A stretch of DNA of 64,000 bases from Hibiscus mutabilis (taxonomy: Eukaryota; Streptophyta; Magnoliopsida; Malvales; Malvaceae): assembly GCA_019671005.1 (NCBI GenBank), contig CM033715.1, positions 6,076,001 to 6,140,000 of the forward strand. Reading direction: 5' to 3'. Position 1 is the first letter of the stretch, and every line of letters starts with the position of its first letter. The notes under the pieces were generated by a model. It saw only the letters and a program-made list of their open reading frames with translations. It was not told the DNA's origin and ran no database searches. Positions 54,813-64,000 of the stretch are shown piece after piece. The translations under genes were made by a program, and so were the position numbers.

Positions 54813-57506
54813 ATGGAGGGTGAGGAATTCGCAGTGGGTTGCTTGCTTTCAATCAAGACAACTTTGGACGACGAATTCGAAGGTCAAATCATCAGTTACG
54901 ACCGCCTCTCCAACATCCTCGTACTTCTAGAGGGATTGGAATCTGGACCCAGAAAGAACATTCGTTTGCTCAAGGCTGATTACATTAAAGACTTCTCTTT
55001 GTTGCGTCAAGACGAAGATCCACTTGATGTCAATAAATGTTTTTTGGACCTTACTAGCCTTCAAGCAAGGGAAGATTCGGCTATTAGGTATTTCATTTTG
55101 TCCAATCTCTAGGGTTTTTGTTGCCTTATTCAATTTCAGTGATCTGATTCCCCCCCCCCCCCTTTTTTTTTTGCTGGCAAGCTGAGTCCGATTCCGAGAG
55201 ATTTGGTGTTGGAGTAACCAGTGAGGCGCAGACCCTTTTTGATGCTTTGTCTAGAACGTATGTTCATTCCTTCTTTAAAATTTTTGAAGGAACTGTTAAG
55301 AATTAAGATCATAGTTATTTTTCTCAAGTATACAGATAGGAAATTCATTCTATATCGTTTAAGGGATGTATTTGAACCTCTTGAAAGCATAACTTTGGCT
55401 AGTTGTTGGAAACTAAAATTGGTTGAAATTGTGGAGCACGAGTGTAGGAAGAGAGCAATCTCGAGCGAGGGTAAACGCTAAGATGAACGGTTTATAATGC
55501 AGGATGGTAGAAATAAGACCACATTTGCTTACTGTTTGATGATCTGCCATAGTATTCACTTGCAGAAATGATATATGCTCTTAGGAGAAGTGTAATGTTA
55601 AGTGCCTCAGTGAGATGATTTCCGATGGGTTATGATGTAGTGACTTCAGTACTTCACAGTTCATACGTTGTAACTAAAGGGAGTTCTTGTATTTGACATC
55701 AAAAACAATTAAATGGGATTTTTTAACTTTTATTAATGTGTTGAATATTATTGAAGAATACCCTAGTTGATGAATAATTAAGATGTGATAAAATTATGAA
55801 TGTTTGTGCATCTTAGCTAGTTCAGGAAGGTTGAGGAGGAAGACGTAACAGAGATCAGTAGGTTCAGAGTATGAATTTTTTTTAGGATGCATTAATATTT
55901 TTAGATATTGTCACAAACTCACAATTGAAATTCATGAATTGACCCCCAAAGCCTTGATAGTTTCCAACCTTTGGTAATTAACCATTGGAATCTGTAATTA
56001 GGTAAGCTAGGATTGTGTGTCACTTGTTGGGACTTTAGCTCTGATACTGTGCGACTTTAGGCATGCACCTTCCGGCTTACTCCTTAGTATCTCTGCATTC
56101 AAGCACTCTATGTGCACTTGCAAGCCTCTAGGCACTCATTGCTTTCTGTAAATCTCTGCATGGTGATAATTTTCTCCACCTCCCTTTCAGGATTATGAAC
56201 ATAATAAGACCTAAAAGGAGTCGTCTTGCTGGAACAGCAATGGGAATATCAATCACTTTCTTGTTATTTGTGGGACTAGATTCACTAGAAATCTCAGAAT
56301 CCACCATCTTGGTATATGGAGTTTTCCCTGTAGTATCATTTTGTCCAAATTATTGTTGATTCAAGAGATCTCCAATCAAAATCGAGCATTGATTGTTTTC
56401 ATAAGCATAAGCAGTACTTGAGCAGTTTTGTAGAGGTTGATTTGCGTTCCATATTGCTATCAGCCGTCGTATTTTGTGGATGTGCAGGGAAAGTCATGTA
56501 TTTGCTTTCTAAAAAATGTCCACCCTTCCAATACCAACACTGGCATTGTTGCACTGCAGTTTGGTATGCTTTACACACCCTCCAAAATAAACCTGCTGGT
56601 TCCAAATCCAATTCTATTGAGAACTCCGCGAAAGCCAGTCAAACAATTACAGAATGGGAGAGATTTCTAATTATAGCCTGCCAAAAGCCCCACAGAAAGC
56701 ATATACCTTGTATTGTTGGCTTGGTCCTGAAACAGATGAATTCCATTGCTTTCTATTTTCCAACTATGGCATTTGCCTAATTTTCGTTTGAAACATAGCT
56801 GAAGTTGAAGCTCGAGTTGAAAATAGAACGTCTTCACATTGTTTGCTCATCCCAAGTTCCACTGGTCCAGTAGGGTTTTGGACTGATTCTCACACACGGA
56901 TTGTGACCTGAGCATATGGTTTTGCTCATTTTTATCCTGAAATCACCTAGGCTTACAGAGCCACTTGGCTAGCCTTCCTCGCATTCATAGCTGCCACTAT
57001 GGTTACTTGTATGGGCACCGTCTTTGATTCTCACACACGGGGTGTGACCTAAGCATCTGCTTTTGCTCATTTTTCTCTCAAAGATGTGACCTAGGTTCAG
57101 CTTTATCTTCTTTTCTTCCTTTTTCCTTGGACATATTAGGTTTTGGATGATATGGGAAGTGTTGTTATTAGTTTATTGCTTGGATAGTTATGCTGAAAAC
57201 TTCCAATTTTTACATTAGCACAAATGTATATAATCAGGCTTCCTGTTTGCTGGGACAAGACCGTCATTGTTGTAATGAATGAGGTGCGCGTGAGCAGTCC
57301 ATATCTCCCTGAGTCTGTTAGTGGAGGAACTCCTGCAGCCAATGAATGTGTGAGAAAAGTGGTAAGAACTAAGAAGCTCAAAGGGACCTGCATATTTTCT
57401 TTTTCTAGTAATATGGTCGTTAGTATACCATTTATTTAAGTTTATATTCTTTTTGCAGCTGGAGTTTGAAAGGAAGAGGATCCAAACTCGTGGTACTAGT
57501 CAGTGA
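54813..57506 (+). CDS. LSM12-like protein; first intron lacks an AG acceptor
   Basis: LSM12 proteins combine an Lsm fold with an AD (anticodon-binding-like) domain and act in RNA or translation-linked complexes; the plant role is poorly defined. Exons: 54813-55087, 55177-55257, 57238-57361, 57459-57506. The first encodes an Lsm-like domain (FAVGCLLSIKTTLDDEFEGQ, SNILVLLEGLESGPRKNIRL, ADYIKDFSLL) to AREDSAIR. The rest encode the AD domain (ESDSERFGVGVTSEAQTLFD, LPVCWDKTVIVVMNEVRVSS, GGTPAANECVRKV) ending RGTSQ. Phases agree only if exon 2 starts at 55177, but the two bases before are TG, not AG, after a C13T10 tract. The AG at 55180-55181 would give a stop at once. Two positions that are Arg in relatives are Cys here. 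It may be a failing copy, or the tract may hide a base error. Confidence 0.78.
55258..57237. other. Long intron of LSM12-like gene
   Basis: Donor gtatgt at 55258 and acceptor ataatcag at 57230-57237. Most of its 2 kb is unremarkable. A directly repeated block of about 70 bp occurs at 56885-56953 and 57026-57098. Frames of 60-120 codons here match nothing I know. Confidence 0.6.
56885..57098 (+). repeat. Direct repeat pair of about 70 bp in LSM12 intron
   Basis: Both copies start GATTCTCACACACGG, continue TGTGACCT-AGCAT and TTTTGCTCATTTTT, and end ACCTAGG. The spacing is 141 bp. Confidence 0.65.
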
Positions 57507-59243
57507 AGAACTCATGTTTGTGCCGTTCGAAGGTTCCAGAAACCAGAACGTGCTATGCTTGGTATTATTGTGGTAGTTCTTTGGCCTCCCATTTTCTTCT
57601 TTTATTGAAAGAACTTAAACAGATGCCTGATACTGAATTGTTAGTCCTAACTGGTTGGTAATGAAGCCAGTTCCAGTAGGGGGAAGTTGGGTTATCGTTT
57701 TGATTTATTGGAAATTTTGCTTTTATAATCCATTTCCAGCTGCTGTAGGCATATATATATATGCCAGGCTTATCATAACATTTCTCTTTAGGCAGTAGGA
57801 GGAATTTCTTCGGCAGTGCACGTTGCTTGTAAACGAAGATATTACTATCGATTATGGTAAAGATGTCCGATACTTGTTAAGGAAATGTTTTCTTTCAATG
57901 TGTTTGAAATTTATCGATCTGATCTCATGCTCATAGATCATCCCTCTAAGAAAGCTCCAAAACATTCGTTTCTTTGCACTCTTTTAGAAACCTTCAAAGA
58001 CCTCTCTCAGTGCATTGGCAAACACATGCAGTTTCCGAACTCCTAGTATGATAAAAAAACATAATATAACGAAAACAAAAACCATCTTTGTCATCAACCG
58101 TTGCTCGACTTTTGTCGGAAAAAAATCGCTTCCACTATATTATTGGAAGTTGAAAAAAAAGGGGGCATCCTTGGACCTTCCCACCATGTCAAACGGATTA
58201 TAACAGGACCAAAGACAAATGCAGTTGATGAATGTACCCTCAACCATCTTCTTCCTACCATTACTAGGTTAATGTCAATTAAGAATGGGGTAAAATTGTG
58301 AGATATAGGTAATGTAAGAATATTTAATAATATATTTATTGAGTTAATTGCTTGTTTAAGTACCAGAACAGTATCAATCGAATTAAAACTCAAATGACAA
58401 AACAAAGGACTAGTTAAGAATTCTTCATATGATTATTGATTTTTTCAACAAAGTATATGATTACTAATGAAGGGGACAACTGATTTAGACAAGTTAACTA
58501 ATTAAGAACGAAGATACTTTTAAGCAGATCTTAAAAGTTAGATGAAAAGGGTGTCTAGTTAACTAAAGCATGTTCCTTAATTACATCAAAGCAATGAGGT
58601 TTGATACTATTGTCCGAAAAGAAAATTCTTTTAAATGAAAGATGGCTTTAACTTATTGGTTCCACAATACCATTTTGCGCTCCACAACCACACGTTTCCA
58701 TTCTTCAATGATTCGCAAGCAAATGACAAATCCAAAAGCTATATATACATATTAATGAAAAACACTTTTACTTTTTTTTTCCGGATAGCAATGGATCAAG
58801 ATTCAACAGTTGAAGTAGAAAAAGATTTGTTCTCACCAATGCTTTATATGCTTCAGCTTTAACTATCAGGTCTTTTTCCCTTTGTCGTGAAGTTGGAAAA
58901 ATATTTTTCGGAGGTGGGATTTTGAGTTGGATTGCACTTGCCTCCTTTTAGATATTCTCATCGGCACCACTCATTGCATCATATGAAGCTTGTCAGACCA
59001 AAAGTATCTGCATAAACATCAACTTCACATATACGTATGTATGTCTGTAAATGTAGATGCATGTGTTTGATAAAATGTGCAACGTCACCACTTTTAGACA
59101 CCAGTATCTCCTATTTCTTTTTCATGTGAGATTAATATTTCAACTTTTCTTCAAGGCATGACATTCTTTCCACTCAATCCAGACACCTACTAAGATGTTC
59201 GGCATGAAATCAGACAATTAAGAGATCGTTTTGTTACCACTTA
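57507..59243. other. LSM12 3' flank and intergenic DNA
   Basis: The first few hundred bases may be 3' UTR. I see no further gene. Confidence 0.55.
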
Positions 59244-59507
59244 TCACGTGTATTTCATATATACATGTACATAAGAGGAGAGTTCTTGAGTGTTGATGAT
59301 TAAATAGAAGACCCTTTTGTCTCCACTCTTGCAAAAATGGAGAGGTCCATAAGCACTATGACAAAAAGGCAAACAGAAAGTAAAGAGCAACACGACGACT
59401 AGTGCCCACGCTCCCTCGAGACCATCCAAAGAGAGTAATAAGTTATGAGTTGGAAAGCCAAAAACCATGGCCTTCCCTTCTCCACCAAAACAAATACAAC
59501 TATTCAT
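59244..59507 (-). CDS. Hypothetical 87-aa protein with one hydrophobic segment
   Basis: I do not recognise it. A minus-strand ATG frame starts MNSCICFGGEGKAMVFGFPT and has one strongly hydrophobic stretch, GAWALVVVLLFTFCLPFC, fitting a single membrane segment. It then becomes polar. The part before residue 65 has even base composition compared with its surroundings, which is weak support. No intron or relative is evident. It may be chance. Confidence 0.25.
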   Translation of the reverse strand: MNSCICFGGEGKAMVFGFPTHNLLLSLDGLEGAWALVVVLLFTFCLPFCHSAYGPLHFCKSGDKRVFYLIINTQELSSYVHVYMKYT

Positions 59508-60054
59508 CTTTTATAGCCCTCTACACATGCTGCTGCCTGCACAAATATCGATGGAACTGTTAGAATTATTGCAGATTTTATGAAGTACAATGAACGAGAA
59601 CTGCAATGTGGATTATATGTGTGCGGTCCATGTTCAGAATATTGAAGAGACAAAACATGGATTTGGGGATGATGATGATGAACAGTTGATATGCAGACTT
59701 GCTTTTACTTTGTTTAGTTAAGCAACTGTGAAGGGTTTGATGGGGACATTTTCTTTTGGTTTAAACTAGCCAATGGAGTGGAGAAAAATGGCAAATATTC
59801 AGCTCGGCATTAGAATCAAAAACCATATCTTAGAAATTTTCAGCATATCATTCTAGCTTTTGAAACTCAAGCCAAAATGAGGCCAATGCTATTCTTTTTA
59901 TAACGGTAAGTAATGATATATTGGTCGACTAATCTAAAATTAGTACTACGCGGCCTTATTACGGAGACTACTCTTATGCAAACGCTTCACATTGCTTGAA
60001 GACCTAAGAACTCATCTCATTATACTAATTGATACTTGATGACAAAAATAATCC

Positions 60055-60330
60055 TACACGGTGGGTGGGAGGGCAATTGCCCCCAAATTTGATGGTTAAA
60101 TTGCATATCAGGGTATTTACAATTTTGAAAACATTGCAATTAACTTTTTGCTTCTCCCAAAATTAATAAAATTAAATCATTACACCTTATTTTTTTTTAG
60201 TTTAATTATTTTTTAAGATTCTTCAATTTTAAACCTTAACTCCCTTAATTTTCATGGTTTAATTGTTTTTTAAGACTTTATTTATTTTAAAGTTAATCGA
60301 TTTACTCTCTTATAGTTCAATCTAGACTTC
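60055..60330. repeat. Dispersed repeat, copy B
   Basis: It starts GGTGGGAGGGCAATTGCCCC and then TTTGATGGTTAAATT, parallel to 41455-41770 in order and orientation but diverged. Confidence 0.6.
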
Positions 60331-62511
60331 GCCGTAGTCGATGACCATTAAATACTTTTACATGGAACCCAGGAACTTGTTTTTACAACCAAGAAAGCGA
60401 AATCATCCTTTGAAAAGGGGTCCTCCAACTATGTGATTGTCATCATCTAAAGTCGAAATTGCAATGGAGCAAAGATCAGTGGTCAGTGGGTGACCTAAAT
60501 AGGTAGGTTCAGGAGTACTGGAAAAGAAATTTTGGCTTTTGGGCTTAAACTTAGGATTCCCCCACTTTAAACCATCATTTCTTTAGATAAAAAGAGTGTG
60601 GGCAGCTGTGTTTTTTCAGTCCAAAGATGAGGAAAAGATGCATAAGTTCCCCTCGGCCTTTGCCCCCTTTTGGCCTTCTAAATTAAGCTTAGAGTAATTA
60701 TATACGGAAAATACTTTGATATATAAGTTTGTAAAATTTAGTTTACACGAGTTTTTTAATTTTAGGGTTTAGATATTTAGATTGTGATTTAGGGTTTATG
60801 AGTTTATGTTGTATGGTATAGAATTTAAGATTTAAAGTTATAATTTAGAGTTTAGGGTTTAAGATTAACCCTATATATATTGCGTAAAAAATCATACAAG
60901 TCTACATATTTACTCTTTAAAAAAATAAACCTTAAATTATAACCATAAACACTACAAACTACACCTCTAAACTTCATACTCTAAACTAAATTCATAACCC
61001 ATCAAATATAAAGAGTTGTGTAGCCGAAAAACTATTTTTTTATGGAGATTAATGAATTAAAGCAGCCATTAAGTGGCAGCCTCCTATTGGTGTAGAGCTT
61101 TGTTAACGAGATTATAGTGTCCAATAGTTTAACACTATCCATCATTTTAATTAAAATGCAGGTGTGATTTTCTTAAAGGTCCTCAATAATATGTTCTTAT
61201 ATTTATCCAACAGGTCCTCAAAGCCCCCAGGTTTGATGTTTGCGTTTATACGCTCCACCCCATCATCGCCTTTGAAAAGAAAGAGAAAAAAAAAGTGAAA
61301 AGGGGGCTAAAATTGATTTAAGTTTATTTTTGGATCATTATTTTCTTTCTAAAGACATGTCATAATTTGATCAACCAATAAAATATTTTTAATTATTGGA
61401 TCATGTTATATTAATGTTATGTCTATAAATTAATATTATTTTCTTTAAATATCTACTGATTTTTCGCACAAAAATATTAATTTCCCAATTCACAACATTA
61501 AAATTCGAACATCCGACATTACTTAAGAAATATAATGCGTTATTACATCAGATGAATTGATTGTTAGTATTCAGGGACTTAGTTATATGGGAGTGGTTTT
61601 TTTTTTCATTTTTGTCCTCTTATATATTCTTTAAAAAAATTGATTTATTTATGAATTATCTTCTACTTTCAAACATTTATATTTTGCCCCCAACTCCATA
61701 TTATAGCTTGGTTCCTGTACGTATTGAATACGACCTGTTTGATCTTACGATTTGATTTCTTTGCATATCATATATGTACCTTATATTAATTTAGTTTTTT
61801 TGGAAAATAAATGAAAAATGTCTCATGTGAAGACACGTGCTTTTAGTGGCGGATTTAAAAATTTAAGAATGAGAGTCTAAAATATTTTTGTTTTCAAATG
61901 GGTACGCAAAAATAAAATTTTTTATCTACATACTAGGCAAAATTAATTTTTTCCCCAAAAAATAACACTAAATTAAACTTATTTTAAAAAAATCAAAAAT
62001 AAAAATGCGAATGCACCTTACCAAAGCTGGATGCATCTGCCACTGCGTGCTTTTCGAATTTTTATTTTTAAAAGTTAGAAATGCTTTTAGCTGATATTAC
62101 GTCATTGTATGCGAACACGTTGGCCTATTGTCTGTCCCGTTTCATTCTTCTTATTTAAATCTAAAGCTGTAGCTTAATCTAACACATCATAGTACTAACC
62201 AAATAGATTTTATTGAATCAATTATATTTTTAATAGTACATTTAATGTGGAAATTATAATTCAACGTCTAATCTGATTTATTTTTGTATGGAATTGAGTG
62301 CATTCAATTTTAATGTGACATGGGAAGATGTGAATCTCGTTATGGGTTGATAAAAGTCCAAATCTACATGTCTCCCCACCTAGCTGTACCAATGGGTTCC
62401 TGACTTAATTAAATTATATAGCTGATTATGACACCTTTGATTCTGGGAATCCACACTGTTTGAAACTACTAAAAACAACCTTTGGTAATTCTTTTGATGT
62501 CTCCAATAATA

Positions 62512-62531
62512 TTATATATATATATATATAT
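62512..62531. repeat. (TA)n microsatellite
   Basis: About ten uninterrupted TA units. Confidence 0.9.
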
Positions 62532-64000
62532 CATATTTGTTTATTTAGATTTACTCTAATTCAGATTAAGATATAAGTAGAGTAAGTATATTTGTTTGGT
62601 TGGTTAAGCTGCTCATCTTTGTTCTCTCATTTCTCTTAGGTCATAAGTTCTAAACCCATTAGAATCACCCCTTCCTTCCCTTAGATTCTCCCTCTTCCCC
62701 CTCTAGGTAGGATTAAGATTAGAATTATGATTTGTCAAAAAAAAGATTAAGATATCAGTAGGATGAGTTTTGTAGAGATTCAGTTCACATTGTACTCAAT
62801 TCGACGAGGATGATTATAACTTTTCGGGTAATGGGATGGAATAAGAACAAAAATTAAACTTGTTGTGGGTGATAGACAAGCGTGAGTAAAACTTTGTACC
62901 CCCCATCCCCACTCGCTCTGTCACATCTTGGTCACCTAGTATACATAATAAGTATATTTAAAAAAAATAATTTTGATAAGACTTGACTCACAATCACTGC
63001 TATTTTAAAAAATACGAGAGCACTCATGAAGTCACATTTTTTCAATTTTAAAACACTCTCAGTAGTCATCCCTTCAATGTCTCAAAATTAACTCGTGTTA
63101 AAATTATATTTTAACTTACCAACTATAGGAACGCAACGACTTATTATATCTTTTAATTGGCGATGGTTGAAATAATGTAACATATGTGGTGGAAGTTCGA
63201 AGGACTAATATTACATATTTTTTATATAAAAATTGGTTTATATCTATTTAATTGATACTTATAAATATGTTTTATGAAGTGCGTCGCGGGACAAGTATAA
63301 CGGGGATTAGGTGGGTCTCGAGAACCGTATGAGTGGTGGGGTGGGGACGGTCTTAATCTTGTGGGTTACGAGACCAGAATGATTCTAGATTGTGTACTCG
63401 CAACAGATTGCGGGACAATAATGAAGATAAAAACTCTTGATAGAGATAGATGCGGAGAGAACACACTTTGTACTCGTCCCTTTCAATTGACATTCCTAAT
63501 TCAGTTCCAGATATATCTTATCTCAATATTAGGGTTAAAACCCTAAATTTATATGAGCTGTTCCTTGGGGTTCTGGCATTCCCTCGATGAATGGGAAAGA
63601 ATATACTATTGTTTCCCAAGTTGATCGAGAGAGTAGATCCAAGAGAGTTGGATGAAACTGTACTGGTGAAGAATTGTCACCTAGTATTTGATTTCCCATC
63701 ACTGTGGCCCATGCCATGGCCACATTAAAACTTTTTTTCTGAATGTGAGTGGAGGTGATAAGGTTTGCAATTTGCATGGCCATGGGTTTAGTTTGCGCCA
63801 ACTCAAATGCATGGTTAGCTTTTTATCAAGGGCCATTCTATTATCACATGCAATGCAGAAGATGATATTTTATATATACCCTATGTCGGGGATCTACGGC
63901 TAAATGACAACTTAATTGGACATTTTCTGTTTGTAGTGTCACACGAAAACTCGCATTATATGCAATTGCAAATGCAATATTTTAGATGAAAAAAGGGAGA

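Larger units (their letters stand above)
59508..64000. other. Intergenic AT-rich DNA to the window end
   Basis: No supported gene. It contains a diverged repeat (60055-60330), a pair of opposed AGGGTTTA / CCCTAAA-like stretches (60750-61010), and a (TA)n microsatellite at about 62512-62531. Frames at 63361-63546 (+) and 63535-63801 (-) resemble nothing I know; the second begins at TTG. Confidence 0.55.

Noticed and set aside
63535..63801. 88-codon minus-strand frame
   Set aside because: It begins at TTG, has no recognisable domain, and low-complexity flanks.

Overview
The window is plant nuclear DNA. Its genes have many introns with GT-AG borders, the intergenic sequence is AT-rich, and it holds several LTR retrotransposons and foldback (MITE-type) elements. 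The gene set (AP-1 gamma adaptin, dual-targeted type threonyl-tRNA synthetase, WAT1/EamA transporter, MLP/Bet v 1 protein, PBL-type kinase, LSM12) is that of a eudicot. Protein wording and repeat style suggest Malvaceae, possibly cotton (Gossypium), but this is recognition from memory, not a search result.

Layout. 1-14488 (+): C-terminal exons of AP-1 gamma adaptin with an in-frame TAA. One intron holds a minus-strand Ty1/copia element (860-5051) and the next holds a plus-strand one (6406-11242). 14489-16318: AT-rich, no gene. 16319-18837 (-): gag-only LTR element inserted directly in front of a threonyl-tRNA synthetase gene (18950-26046, +) that carries a nonsense codon and frameshifts. 27417-28882 (+): intact WAT1-related transporter. 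29331-29660: LINE RNase H remnant. 30305-30503: MULE-type MITE. 30786-35743: decayed copia element with long LTRs. 36712-37580: back-to-back intron-containing fragments of MAP65 (-) and L-galactose dehydrogenase (+). 38331-38561 (-): small CxxC membrane protein. 39488-40274: large foldback related to the MITE at 30305. 40690-41244 (-): intact MLP/Bet v 1 gene. 45448-48955 (-): second, longer gag-protease-only LTR element nested in a foldback-like repeat region. 52075-53563 (+): intact RLCK kinase. 53889-54769: MULE-type foldback with 9-bp target duplication, 35 bp before LSM12 (54813-57506, +), whose first intron lacks a normal acceptor. 57507-64000: mostly non-coding.

The genes do not form a pathway. 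Intact genes (WAT1, MLP, RLCK) alternate with damaged ones (AP-1 gamma, ThrRS, LSM12) and pure fragments (MAP65, GalDH). That fits a duplicated block losing redundant copies while transposons accumulate. Several single-base lesions lie in homopolymers, so assembly error must be excluded first. I found no clear new multi-gene system. The most distinctive items are the RT-less gag elements with unusual zinc-knuckle spacing, the MULE-MITE set with exact 9-bp duplications, the MAP65/GalDH fragment pair, and transposons set within about 110 bp of two start codons.
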